NCBI RefSeq assembly: GCF_000455825.1
Contig: NZ_ATAO01000228.1
Coordinates: forward strand, 1-64,000
Length of the DNA: 64,000 nucleotides
Source: Microbacterium maritypicum MF109
GTDB lineage: Bacteria > Actinomycetota > Actinomycetes > Actinomycetales > Microbacteriaceae
Direction: 5' to 3'
The notes under the pieces are model-generated. The model did no database searches. It was not told the DNA's origin and saw only the letters and a list, made by a program, of their open reading frames with translations. Made by a program: the position numbers and the translations under genes. Shown here one piece after another: positions 17,527 through 26,080 of the stretch. Every line of letters starts with the position of its first letter. Position 1 is the first letter of the stretch.

Positions 17527-18546
17527 GTGGTGAAGAAGGCGTCCGTCACGCTGCACGAGGTGGCAGCCGCCGCCGGTGTGTCCATCGCGACCGTCTCGCG
17601 AGCCCTCAACGGCAAGGACCGGGTGTCCGGTCGCACCGCGGAGCATGTGGCCGAGGTGGCCGAGCGACTCGGCTATCGGGTGAACCTCATCGGCCGCGGC
17701 CTGCGCGCCGGCACCGGCGCCACCATCGGCGTCGTGGTCCCGGTCATCAGCAACCCCTTCTACGGTGAGCTCATCCACCGCCTCGAGGACCATCTGCAGC
17801 GCCGCGGCTTCGATCTCGTCATCGCGGACTCCCACGGCGAGGTCGACCGCGAACGCGACCGCCTCCGCATGCTGGTCGAACGTCGCGTCGAGGGCATCTT
17901 CGTGGTCCCCTCCGACGCCGAGCTCTCGTTCGACGCCGTCGCAGACACCGCGCGAAGGGTTCCGCTCGTGCAGCTCGACCGTCGCGTGCTCGATCTTCCT
18001 GCCGACTTCGTGGGTGTCGACAACGACGCCGGCATCGATCTCGCCGTCGAGCACGTCACCGCCCGGGGCGCACACCGTGTGGTGCTCGTCTCGGGCAACG
18101 ACGTCACCTCCGTGGGCCGTGAACGACGAGCGGCGTTCGAGGCCACGGTGCGCACCCGATCGATGCCCCGCGAACAGAACATTTTCGGCGAGTACCTGCT
18201 TGCCTTCGGCGAGAGGGCTGCGGAGGAGCTGCTGGCGCGCGGCCCTCTTCCCGATGCGATCATCGCCGGCGACGACCTCGTCGCTGCCGGGGCCATCGCG
18301 GCGCTGAAACGTGCCGGCAAGAGCGTGCCCTCCGATGTGCAGGTCACCGGCTTCGACGGCACGATGCTCGCCGACGTATGCGAACCGCGGTTGACGACCG
18401 TGGTGCAGCCGTTCGACGAGCTCGCCCGGGAGGCGACCGAGGCGCTGGTGCGTCGAATGGACGATCCCGAGGCCCCGTACGTGCTCAGCCGCCTCGCGCC
18501 GAGTCTGCGTGTGGCCGAGTCGACGACGCTCGTCGCGCCGCGCTGA
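17527..18546 (+). CDS. LacI-family repressor of nucleoside use
   Basis: A 339-residue LacI/GalR regulator. The DNA-binding head is at about 5-60 (LHEVAAAAGVSIATVSRALN) with a hinge near GYRVNLIGRGL, and the sugar-binding core of two Rossmann-like lobes follows (IGVVVPVISNPFYGEL, then VTGFDGTMLADVCEPRLTTV). GTG 17527 or 17530 is the start. It lies between an MFS gene and the nucleoside hydrolase and ribokinase genes, and two matching operators flank the cluster; ribose or a ribonucleoside is the likely inducer. Confidence 0.87.
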   Translation: MVKKASVTLHEVAAAAGVSIATVSRALNGKDRVSGRTAEHVAEVAERLGYRVNLIGRGLRAGTGATIGVVVPVISNPFYGELIHRLEDHLQRRGFDLVIADSHGEVDRERDRLRMLVERRVEGIFVVPSDAELSFDAVADTARRVPLVQLDRRVLDLPADFVGVDNDAGIDLAVEHVTARGAHRVVLVSGNDVTSVGRERRAAFEATVRTRSMPREQNIFGEYLLAFGERAAEELLARGPLPDAIIAGDDLVAAGAIAALKRAGKSVPSDVQVTGFDGTMLADVCEPRLTTVVQPFDELAREATEALVRRMDDPEAPYVLSRLAPSLRVAESTTLVAPR

Positions 18547-18549
18547 ACG

Positions 18550-19482
18550 TCAGGCCAGTGCCGCGACAGCATCCGTCACCAGGTTCCAGAACTTCGGCAC
18601 GTCGAGGGTGATCGCGACGTCGGTGTTCGGCTCCTTGCCCAGCATGTCGTGAAGATCGACGCAGGTCGCGCCCGCCGTGAACTCACCCGCGGTCTCGATG
18701 TCGACGTGGCAGCGCTGGATCGATGCGACGGCGCGGTCGATCGCGATCGCCACGGTGATGGGATCGTGCAGAGGGCCTTCGGGCATCCCCTCCGCCTTCT
18801 CGTAGGTGCTGCAGAAGAAGCGCAGCAGCTCCACGCCGAAGGCCGCTGTCTCGTTGCCGACCGCACCGATCCGCCGGATCACCTCTTCGGTGATCAGCGC
18901 CTGATGGGAGATGTTGAGCCCGACCATCGTCAGCGGCAGCCCGAAGGCGAACACGACCGCTGCGGCTTCCGGGTCGGCCCAGGCGTTGAACTCCGGGTAC
19001 GCGCCGACGTTGCCGCGGCCGGTCGAGCCGCCCATCCAGATGATCTCCTTGATCTGGGGCGCGACCTCCGGGTGCTGCTGCAGCAGGAGCGCGATGTTGG
19101 TGAGGGGGCCGGTCGGGATCAGCGTGATCGGCTCCGGTGAGGCGGCGAGAGTGTCGGCGAGGAACTCGACCGCGTGACGGGGGTCCAGCGGCACCGTGGG
19201 CTCCGGGAGGGCGGGCCCACCCAGGGCGTTCTCCCCATGGATCCATGCCCCGGGCGTCAGCTCACGGGTGAGCGGCTTGTCGGCACCTGCCGCGACCGGC
19301 ACGTTCTCGACACCGGCGACGGTGAGGGCGATCCGCGCGTTCCGGGTCGTGTGCTCGAGGTAGCCGTTGCCGCCGACAGTGGTCACCCCGCGTAGGTCGA
19401 TGGCGTCGTTTGCGGCTGCGAGCCAGATCGCGAAGACGTCATCGTGGCCCGGATCGCAGTCGAGAAGGACGGGAGTGGTCAT
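18550..19482 (-). CDS. Inosine/uridine-preferring nucleoside hydrolase
   Basis: A 310-residue calcium-dependent enzyme that splits ribonucleosides into base and ribose. The family signature CDPGHDD (residues 9-15) provides the Ca2+ ligands, and the C-terminal EGPLHDP carries the ligand aspartate and leaving-group histidine region. Length and motifs match RihA/RihB/RihC-type hydrolases; base preference cannot be decided. ATG 19482 has AAGGAG 6 nt upstream. It is divergent from ribokinase across an operator, so the released ribose would be phosphorylated next. It is convergent with lacI, only a few bases apart. Confidence 0.9.
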   Translation of the reverse strand: MTTPVLLDCDPGHDDVFAIWLAAANDAIDLRGVTTVGGNGYLEHTTRNARIALTVAGVENVPVAAGADKPLTRELTPGAWIHGENALGGPALPEPTVPLDPRHAVEFLADTLAASPEPITLIPTGPLTNIALLLQQHPEVAPQIKEIIWMGGSTGRGNVGAYPEFNAWADPEAAAVVFAFGLPLTMVGLNISHQALITEEVIRRIGAVGNETAAFGVELLRFFCSTYEKAEGMPEGPLHDPITVAIAIDRAVASIQRCHVDIETAGEFTAGATCVDLHDMLGKEPNTDVAITLDVPKFWNLVTDAVAALA

Positions 19483-19507
19483 GGTGCTCCTTTGCAGATG
19501 TTCGTGC

Positions 19508-19519
19508 GTAAACGTTTAC
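19508..19519. promoter_or_regulatory. LacI-type operator between hydrolase and ribokinase genes
   Basis: GTAAACGTTTAC is a perfect 12-bp palindrome with the central CG typical of LacI/GalR sites. With its left flank it reads CGTGCGTAAACGTTTACAC, sharing CGTGCGTAA with the operator at 17452-17475. Confidence 0.7.
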
Positions 19520-19595
19520 ACTTTCTCACGGGAACGTCAAGTCGACTGCGACGCCGTCGTTCCGATCCCGCCTCCTCGATCCGAAAGCTGCCGCC

Positions 19596-20444
19596 ATGGT
19601 CACTCCCGCTCTTCCGTCTCTCGTCGTCGTCGGCAGTGCGAACGTCGACGTCACCGCGTTCGTCGATCGCCTCCCCACCGCAGGTGAGACCGTGGCGGGA
19701 GGACGACTCTCCCGCGATCTGGGCGGGAAGGGTGCGAATCAGGCCGTCGCCGCCGCGAAGCTCGGGGGACGGGTGCGCATGGTCGGCGCCGTCGGCGATG
19801 ACGCCGACGGGACCTGGACGCGAGAGGAGATGATCCGGGCCGGAGTGGACGTCGCCGATCTGCGGACCGTGGACGCACCTACCGGAACGGCCCTGATCGT
19901 GGTGGATTCCGACGCCGAGAATCAGATCGCGGTCTGCCCGGGAGCGAACGACCACGTGGCCCTCGACGGGGTGACCTTCCGAGAAGACGAGGCGGTGCTC
20001 ATGCAGTTGGAGATCGCACTCGCCGTCGTCGAAGCGGTGGCCGCCATCGCCACCGGTTTCGTCGCGGTCAACGCCGCCCCCGCCCAGCCCTTGCCCGAGG
20101 CCCTGCTGCGCCGCGTGGACCTGTTCATCGTGAACGAGACCGAACGCGAGCTCATGCCCGAGCTCGCCGAAGCCGAGCTCGTCGCCGTCACCTACGGGGC
20201 GGCCGGGGCGGCGTTGTACCGCCGGGGCGAGGAGATCGCACGGGCCGACGGCGTCCGTGCGGAGGCCGTGAACACCGTCGGCGCGGGCGATGCGTTCTGT
20301 GCGGCTCTCGTGCTCGCGCTTCGCGCCGGAAATTCGCCGGCCGACGCGCTCGCAGCCGCCTGTGCGGTCGGATCCGCGGCCGTGTCGCACCTCTCGTCGC
20401 AGCCGCCGCTCGCGCACCTGAACCGGTATCTGCCCGTGCGGTGA
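19596..20444 (+). CDS. rbsK: Ribokinase
   Basis: A 282-residue PfkB-family sugar kinase that makes ribose-5-phosphate from ribose and ATP. The N-terminal signature is GSANVDV, the substrate loop DLGGKGANQAVAAAKLG, and the C-terminal anion hole NTVGAGDAFCAAL with the catalytic aspartate. At 282 residues it is slightly shorter than E. coli RbsK. The LacI-type operator in the divergent promoter links it to the nucleoside hydrolase, giving a path from nucleoside to pentose phosphate. A terminator follows. Confidence 0.88.
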   Translation: MVTPALPSLVVVGSANVDVTAFVDRLPTAGETVAGGRLSRDLGGKGANQAVAAAKLGGRVRMVGAVGDDADGTWTREEMIRAGVDVADLRTVDAPTGTALIVVDSDAENQIAVCPGANDHVALDGVTFREDEAVLMQLEIALAVVEAVAAIATGFVAVNAAPAQPLPEALLRRVDLFIVNETERELMPELAEAELVAVTYGAAGAALYRRGEEIARADGVRAEAVNTVGAGDAFCAALVLALRAGNSPADALAAACAVGSAAVSHLSSQPPLAHLNRYLPVR

Positions 20445-20507
20445 GGAGGCTGACCGCACCTCCGGCGCCGGCTCCGTGGGCGCGGCGTCCACGGACCTGA
20501 TCCAAAA

Positions 20508-20546
20508 GAGAAGGCCCGGCTTCCTCAACGGAACCGGGCCATTCTC
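20508..20546 (+). terminator. Terminator after rbsK
   Basis: GAGAAGGCCCGG (20508-20519) and CCGGGCCATTCTC (20534-20546) pair with a one-base bulge. It marks the end of the ordinary chromosome block before the accessory region. Confidence 0.7.
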
Positions 20547-21034
20547 ACACTCGGATCGGATGAACATCCGAAACGCACCTACTGTGGGGGTTTCAGCTTT
20601 TCCGCGATCCCAGTCGAGAGTAAGGCTCGTGGAAGGGGGATTTCAGCGCTTTCCACGCTAAGCACTCCGATTTTCCACACCCTCGGAAAGCCTTTGTGTC
20701 TCCGGGATGTGCATCTGCCCGCACACGCCCGAGACGGACACGCTTTCGCCTGCGAGGATCGCCCTCAGATCGGTGGATTCCTGTTTCATCCCGGGCTGCG
20801 CGAGCAAGCTGGAGTCTCACTTCAAGCCCAATGGCATAGACCGCAGTCCGTCAGCTTAAAAGCGCCGCAGCGGCAGCCTGGTTCGCGGTCTAGCGTTCTG
20901 CGCACACAGGGCGGCAGTTGGGGTACGCACGGGCGATGCCGTGTTCGTGGCGCGGTTGACCGTGAACACTGCGGCGCCTCAGATCGAACGTGACGGACCG
21001 CGGCCCGCCCGGCCATTGGCCCGTCACGCCGCGG
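20547..21034. other. Gene-free left end of accessory region
   Basis: About 490 bases without a credible gene on either strand. An imperfect direct repeat (GGGGGTTTCAGCTTTTCC near 20586, GGGGGATTTCAGCGCTTTCC near 20636) is the only structure I notice. No copy of the tRNA-Leu 3' end is visible here, so an attachment site is not demonstrated. Confidence 0.5.
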
Positions 21035-21046
21035 TACGCTCCGAGC

Positions 21047-21496
21047 ATGCTCTGGACTCTCATCGGCCGCGGCATCGAGATCGTTGGTCTTGCCGTCGCC
21101 GCCTACGGACTCTTCCTCAGCTGGCGCGGGGTCGCGGACGGTCACCCCCTGATCCCGCTCCGACGAAGACATCGCCGTACCGGTGTCGCTGCCAGTGGGA
21201 CGGTCGCAATCTCGGCCAGCGCGTACGGGTATGTGACGCACCCAGACGAGACCGTCGACGAGAAGCTTGCGAGAGTGCACTCAGTTCTTGCCACGCTCGA
21301 CAGAAGGATCACGACTGAAACTCATGACCGCGAACAGTCCATCGCGCGGCTGGCGAGCGCCGTGCGAGTCGACTGGGACCGCGAGAACGCTGAACGAAAG
21401 GCTGAGGCGCGGTCGGACACCCGCGTGGCTGTCGCCGGCCTCTGCTTCGCTGCGATTGGAGCGGTGCTGCAGTTGATTGGTTCGGCCACTCTCTAA
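21047..21496 (+). CDS. Two-TM protein with central coiled coil, unknown
   Basis: A 149-residue protein with a membrane helix at about 5-24, a second weaker hydrophobic patch, a charged helical middle (DEKLARVHSVLATLDRRI and REQSIARLASAVRVDW) and a C-terminal membrane helix at about 128-146. The coil would lie between the two anchors. ATG 21047 follows a TACGCT -10 box by exactly 6 nt with no ribosome site. I recognise no family. It is near and convergent with the SIR2 gene. Confidence 0.6.
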   Translation: MLWTLIGRGIEIVGLAVAAYGLFLSWRGVADGHPLIPLRRRHRRTGVAASGTVAISASAYGYVTHPDETVDEKLARVHSVLATLDRRITTETHDREQSIARLASAVRVDWDRENAERKAEARSDTRVAVAGLCFAAIGAVLQLIGSATL

Positions 21497-21685
21497 GCAC
21501 AGGCCGACTCCCGTGGACTGCAGTCCGACCGCCAGGAAGCCCACAGACATCATGCTCTTCGCGTCTGCGCGCCAGAACCTCCAGGGCGGTCTTGCCACGG
21601 GGACCGGTCTTGAAAGCCGCGACCCACGCGATAGGGACAGTGACAAGAACAACAATCACCAGCGATGCGCCTCAACCCTTGCACT

Positions 21686-23515
21686 TTAGTACCGGCGGTA
21701 ACGCTCGAGCGTAGCCCGGTGTGCGATGAGCGCGTCATCGAGCGTGCCCTCATCGCTGACGAGAACACGAATCCACTGGTCGCTGCCGTTGCGCTCCACA
21801 TCGCGACGGAACCGAGCTTCGGCTTTCGGAACCTCGTCCAGCCATGCCCAGTCCCCGACATACTCGCCGGAGATGGCACGGTAGCCGCCGCGGTGCGATT
21901 GGAGGAGGCCCATGCGGTACTCGAACCCGTGAAATGCAGCTTGAAAGCTGTCGTCACCGCCGATGAGGTCACCGAAGTATCTGCGGGTGTCTTCAAGGAA
22001 GACGTGACTGACCGGGTAGTAGAAGTGTGTTTGCTCACTTCGCGGCATGACGTTGACCCACTCGTCGTTCGCGATGCGTAGGTAATGGAGAAACTGGACA
22101 CAGTTCTGCGGGTCAGTGCCTCGGTAGCGGTCGACTACCTCTACACGGGACGTGAGTTGGGGGAGCAATTCTTCCCGCCCGCGCTTGGTCGCGGTTATGG
22201 AGATCACCTCGAGAGCGACGAGCGCCGGTATCCGCCGCGCCCCCCGATAGCCCTCGTTGTAACTCGGCTCGAAGGCCGCCGCCACGTCCACGAGACGTTG
22301 CACGACGTCTTGCCACAGCTGGTCGTGGTGCCCTTCGATGTCGTGCCAGACACCTTCAATGAGGAGTGGCGCAAGACGCTCCATGGATCGGAATCGCTCC
22401 TCCCAAACTGCTTGGAGATCCTCGCCGGTGACGTCAGCCCCGCCCCCTGTGATGGGCTGGGTGGCGATCCCCTCGACCACCTCGTCGACCACTCCCATCA
22501 CCAGATCGTGAAGATCCAACCGACGGACAGGATCAGGGAGGTACTTCTTCAGACGCGCAACCGCCAAGGCGGTGGTGAGTGGCGCCGCCGACATACGGTC
22601 CAGGGCGTCAAGGTTTTCCGCAAGTTCGGTGAACAGCGCATCCGCATTCGTAGCGGGGACGCACACCCCTCGTCGAGCCGCGATGAGACGCTTCGCATTT
22701 GCCTTCCGAGCGCTGCGTTCATCCCAGAAGAGCGGATACCGGTGCCGCGCTACCTCAAGCGCGTGGACAAGTGCGTTGTCCCATTCGGCGGACCATCCGG
22801 AGATGACCAGTCCATACTCCTCGAACACTTGTGACAGCACATTTATCCACTCGGCAGGGTACTCGGACAGTTCCGACGGCGTGTTGCGCGAACCGAGATC
22901 CTTGTAGTCTCCGTGAAGCTTGATGACAGTGGCGGGAGCGTGAGCGAGCGGCATCATCCCGTTTACCGCTTCCGCGCGGGAGATCACCTGTGGGGAGATC
23001 CCAACGGCCTCCAACGCTTGTTCCATGAGTCGGTCGAAGTTTGTGGTGACGATGACCCGGACGGCCCCACGCTTGACGAGCTGGGCGATGGCATGGTGCG
23101 CTCGACTGGGGACGAGTGGCTCGCCGTCCGCCGTCGTGCCCTCGAAGAACTCAGCTAGGAGTCCCTGTCGCGCCGCTGGCGTGTGAGCGAGCTGTTCGAG
23201 GAGCGTGGAGTACCCGAGTTCTCCTTTCCCGTGGGCCCGCCACCACGCATCCGCATCGATCCGTGCTGCATCGGCACCCTCGCCATCCCCCTCCAGCATG
23301 GCGACGCGGGCGACGAGTTCACTCACGACTCCCCACCCCGTCGGAACACCGGCGCCGGTTGAGACGCCAGAGCCCAGGAGCAGCGCATACACCCCTGGTT
23401 GGGCATGCATGGTGGTCGCCAGCGAAACGAGGGGGGAGATTGCAGGAGGCACAGACGGTCCTTCCGACACGCGATGAGCGCTTGGGGTGAATCCGGAGTA
23501 GTTCAGCGGGCGCAT
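21686..23515 (-). CDS. SIR2-domain protein, candidate NAD-consuming defence effector
   Basis: A protein of about 609 residues with an N-terminal SIR2-like domain (about 35-270). Visible motifs are GSGVSTGAGVP (48-58), TTNFD (157-161, Asn159), KLHGDY (199-204, His201) and VISGWSAEWD (237-246), matching the SIR2_2 type found in NADase defence proteins such as ThsA and DSR, not deacetylase sirtuins with zinc cysteines. The C-terminal half (about 290-609) matches nothing I know and may be the sensor. Start is uncertain: ATG 23515, or GTG 23470, which would match relatives beginning just before the SIR2 fold. It is alone on its strand, in an accessory region beside tRNA-Leu. Confidence 0.75.
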   Translation of the reverse strand: MRPLNYSGFTPSAHRVSEGPSVPPAISPLVSLATTMHAQPGVYALLLGSGVSTGAGVPTGWGVVSELVARVAMLEGDGEGADAARIDADAWWRAHGKGELGYSTLLEQLAHTPAARQGLLAEFFEGTTADGEPLVPSRAHHAIAQLVKRGAVRVIVTTNFDRLMEQALEAVGISPQVISRAEAVNGMMPLAHAPATVIKLHGDYKDLGSRNTPSELSEYPAEWINVLSQVFEEYGLVISGWSAEWDNALVHALEVARHRYPLFWDERSARKANAKRLIAARRGVCVPATNADALFTELAENLDALDRMSAAPLTTALAVARLKKYLPDPVRRLDLHDLVMGVVDEVVEGIATQPITGGGADVTGEDLQAVWEERFRSMERLAPLLIEGVWHDIEGHHDQLWQDVVQRLVDVAAAFEPSYNEGYRGARRIPALVALEVISITATKRGREELLPQLTSRVEVVDRYRGTDPQNCVQFLHYLRIANDEWVNVMPRSEQTHFYYPVSHVFLEDTRRYFGDLIGGDDSFQAAFHGFEYRMGLLQSHRGGYRAISGEYVGDWAWLDEVPKAEARFRRDVERNGSDQWIRVLVSDEGTLDDALIAHRATLERYRRY

Positions 23516-23610
23516 TTCATGCGCTCTGCCACCCTTGCACATCGCCGGCGCGGTCCACATGCCTCAGCAGTCGCCGTCCACTTCAGGGTCGCGCCCTTAC
23601 GCTGTGAGTC

Positions 23611-24318
23611 GTGACCGAAAGTGCACCCGCAAGCTGGTGGGACCAATTCTTGGCAGCCCTCATCAGTCCAACTGCCGCTGCAGACGTCGTGCTCACACTG
23701 CTCAGCGTCGGCCTCGCGTTCCTCGGTGCTTTCTGGCTGTTCCGCGGACAGCTTTCCCATGACAGGCAGCTGACCCAAGTCCAGTTGGCCGCGGAGCGCA
23801 CCGAGCGCGTCAACGATGCCCGACGTCAGGCGGCACGAAAGCTCGGGAACGCACTCATCACGGCTCAGGATGAGTTCAACTCGATGGATGGTCCCACGTT
23901 GTTCGAGGCGGCGAGCCGTCCAGGGTTCAACCGCGACCAAGGCGCTCCGGGCGCAGAGACCATCTACAGGGCCTTCCGGGTGGCCGAACATGAGCTTGAC
24001 CTCGACGACATCATCCTCCGTCTGCGCCGAGTGCGTCTGGCGTGGTGGCATGGCGTCCGTTCCGTGCATGACAGTGGTCGTTTGAAGCGGCTCCCGAGGG
24101 AGCAGCAGGCACACGTCTTGTTCGCGCTCGCTGACGAGTACTTCACACCAAATGGAGAGCAGCTTCTTGAGCTCGGGCGGGCCCTCATGCGGTGGGACGG
24201 TGCGGGCGAGGTGCCAACCCTGGACCAGGTTTTCATGAAAGGATGCGAGACCCCCGCCGCGCTGGCGCAGTCCGTTGAGCGCCTACTCACCCGGGAACTC
24301 CCTAAGCTGCCCTGGTAG
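23611..24318 (+). CDS. Single-TM protein with long helical cytosolic domain, unknown
   Basis: A 235-residue protein. One membrane helix at about 24-46 is followed by a charged coil (QLSHDRQLTQVQLAAERTER) and a helical domain to the end. GTG 23611 lies 7 nt after a TACGCT -10 box, with no ribosome site. It is divergent from the SIR2 gene across 95 bases, so the two could be co-regulated, but no shared operator is evident. I recognise no family. TM-plus-helical proteins of this kind are frequent in accessory islands. Confidence 0.6.
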   Translation: MTESAPASWWDQFLAALISPTAAADVVLTLLSVGLAFLGAFWLFRGQLSHDRQLTQVQLAAERTERVNDARRQAARKLGNALITAQDEFNSMDGPTLFEAASRPGFNRDQGAPGAETIYRAFRVAEHELDLDDIILRLRRVRLAWWHGVRSVHDSGRLKRLPREQQAHVLFALADEYFTPNGEQLLELGRALMRWDGAGEVPTLDQVFMKGCETPAALAQSVERLLTRELPKLPW

Positions 24319-24786
24319 CAGCCGACCGCAAGGCTTCCATACAGAACGCAGCGGCTGCGAACACTGTAGATGCAGCAACTCTTATCCGAACTCCTGTGCG
24401 AGGGGGATCCGCGGCCGGGCTCGTCGGGTCGATATCACTCGCCGCCACCCCGCGGCGGGCAAACAACCTCGAACAGCACTGCATCGCGTACGACCGTGAG
24501 TTTTCCAACCTGCGCACTCAGCGTTGCCTGAAGCGATCTGCTAACGATGCTGCGGACCCTACCCTCGATGGCCCCAAGCCAAAAAGGGCATCGCGGCCTG
24601 CCAAAATGCCTGCCACATGACTCCCCCCTGTCGCCGCCCAGGATCGAACTCCTCCCTCATGGCGCAGCTCGCGACGCCAGGTGGTTGGTCTCGTGACCGT
24701 GTCAGAGGGCCGTCGATGCGCGCACACCTCAGGCGCCAGATAACGGACCTGTCGACAGCGCGCGACCATCCATCGGAGGTACACGT
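24319..24786. other. Gene-free stretch in accessory region
   Basis: I see no credible coding sequence or RNA gene in these 470 bases. Only the -10 box TACGCT for the next gene (24787-24792) closes it. Confidence 0.45.
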
Positions 24787-24798
24787 TACGCTCACAAG

Positions 24799-25170
24799 AT
24801 GATGTCGCCAGCGAGGTCGAAGTCGGGTGTCCGTACAGGGCAAGGTCCGTTGGAGCGCTTTAGCAGGCCAATCTGCCTCATCACCGGAGTTCTTATTGTG
24901 CCGTTTGCCCTCGCGATTCTTGTCGGTGGTGCCGGCGAACTGACGGCCTCGAGTGCGGTTCGGATGGCGTTCGCTGGGGTGGCTGGGCAAACAGTTGCTG
25001 TGCTGACCGCACTGGTCCTTGTTGTCGATACACTGCGGCGACGAGAGCAGATCTACTGGATTCTGCTCTACGGTTTCATAGCGGCAGCGGTTGGCTTGTT
25101 TGCGTACTATCAGGTCACGAGCGCAGCCGAGTTGTTGCTGACTCGCCTTGATGGAGTGGAGAAAGTCTGA
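24799..25170 (+). CDS. Small three-helix membrane protein, unknown
   Basis: A 123-residue protein with a basic N-terminus and three predicted membrane helices (about 27-48, 55-78, 84-104), then a short charged tail. ATG 24799 lies exactly 6 nt after a TACGCT -10 box, the same arrangement as the genes at 21047 and 23611, so these island genes share a promoter style. I recognise no family and no catalytic residues. Confidence 0.6.
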   Translation: MMSPARSKSGVRTGQGPLERFSRPICLITGVLIVPFALAILVGGAGELTASSAVRMAFAGVAGQTVAVLTALVLVVDTLRRREQIYWILLYGFIAAAVGLFAYYQVTSAAELLLTRLDGVEKV

Positions 25171-25202
25171 GCACTATTACCACGAGCCGGGAGGCGACAT
25201 CA

Positions 25203-25747
25203 CGCGGATGTAGGAATGCCTACTCCGGTGCCGTCGTACAAGTCTCCGAGATCACATGCTTGCTGCCCCGGCATACTCGCCTCCGGATCGGCGGACGCAG
25301 TCTCCTCTTCCTCGGGGGGTGCCGCCTCGGTCGATAGGGCATGGCGGCGTGAAGGAATCAACTCGTGGCCCGACGAGGCCATCACCGACGAACTTGTTGC
25401 CGCGGCCATCGCCAGCGGTCCCGCAGACGTCATGCTCACCCACGAGCCTCCGGCCCGCACGCCCGTGCGCGGCGTGCGGGAGGCACTTCGCAAGAATCCG
25501 ATGGGCTTCCCCGATGACGCTCTAGCGGAATCTGCGGCCTCTCGCGCACACGTCGCCGAGGTTTGGTATTCCGCGCGCCTTGAGCTGCTGTTGCACGGCC
25601 ACATGCACATCGCGAGAGGCCGGGTTACGGCGAGTAGCGAGCCTAAGATGCGATGTCCAAGAAGGTAGTCCTGTGTTTCTCGACGTGCGCACCTTGACGT
25701 TGAAGACCCCGAGCCTGCGGCAGATCCGAGATGCGGCAGAAGGATGA
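25203..25747 (+). pseudogene. Broken calcineurin-like metallophosphoesterase
   Basis: Three reading frames carry successive parts of one metallophosphoesterase. The first (about 25220-25318) reads LLPRHTRLRIGGRSLLFLGG. The second (about 25319-25625) reads GAASVDRAWR, DVMLTHEPPA and LLLHGHMH, the last being a metal-ligand motif. The third reads VFLDVRTLTLKTPSLRQIRD and ends with TGA at 25745-25747. The N-terminal half with the first metal ligands (DxH, GNHD) is missing. Two frameshifts plus truncation mean it is not functional unless the sequence has errors. Confidence 0.7.
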
Positions 25748-25980
25748 TGTTGGCCAAGGCGAGGAACCCGTCGGCCGACATCATCGGCCCCTGCTACAGC
25801 GGCGAAGTTCTGCAGACACTGGCCACCGGGACCAACTCCAAATGGACGTGGTCCCAGTGGCTGATCGCCCGACCGGAGGGCGACGGCGTGGAGCCCAGCG
25901 CCATCGAGCAGTTGCGCGCAGGTCACCTGGATGATGTGCTTCGTGACGCCCGGCACGACGCCTGGGTGTGGAGCCAGTGA
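25744..25980 (+). CDS. Small protein with antitoxin-like C-terminus, 78 aa
   Basis: ATG 25744 overlaps the stop of the broken phosphoesterase (ATGA), as expected for the second gene of an operon. The 78-residue product starts MMLAKARNPSADIIGPCYSG and ends with a helical stretch QWLIARPEGDG, QLRAGHLDDVLRDARHDAW. The W-L-x-P-x-G-x-L-x-G pattern resembles the C-terminal toxin-binding domain of MbcA/ParS/Xre-type antitoxins, but a full helix-turn-helix is not visible. It may itself be an internally deleted remnant. Confidence 0.45.
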   Translation: MMLAKARNPSADIIGPCYSGEVLQTLATGTNSKWTWSQWLIARPEGDGVEPSAIEQLRAGHLDDVLRDARHDAWVWSQ

Positions 25981-26033
25981 GCACCTGAAGACGTTGAACC
26001 ATGGCCGCGGCACGCCGGCTGTTCGAGCATCCA

Positions 26034-26080
26034 CCGTGGCTCATTCTTATACTTCCGCGAAGTATAAGAATGAGCCGCGG
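26034..26080. repeat. 22-bp-arm near-perfect palindrome
   Basis: Arms 26034-26055 and 26059-26080 are complementary over 22 nt with one mismatch and a CGC loop; the inner half-site is ATTCTTATACTTC. Its A/T-rich core contrasts with the surrounding DNA. It overlaps the ATG at 26070. It may be a strong operator, a recombination site or a mobile-element end. Confidence 0.75.

Noticed and set aside
20560..20670. Left attachment site matching the tRNA-Leu 3' end
   Set aside because: No stretch resembles GCGCGAGGGGGGACTTG here; only an unrelated imperfect repeat is present.
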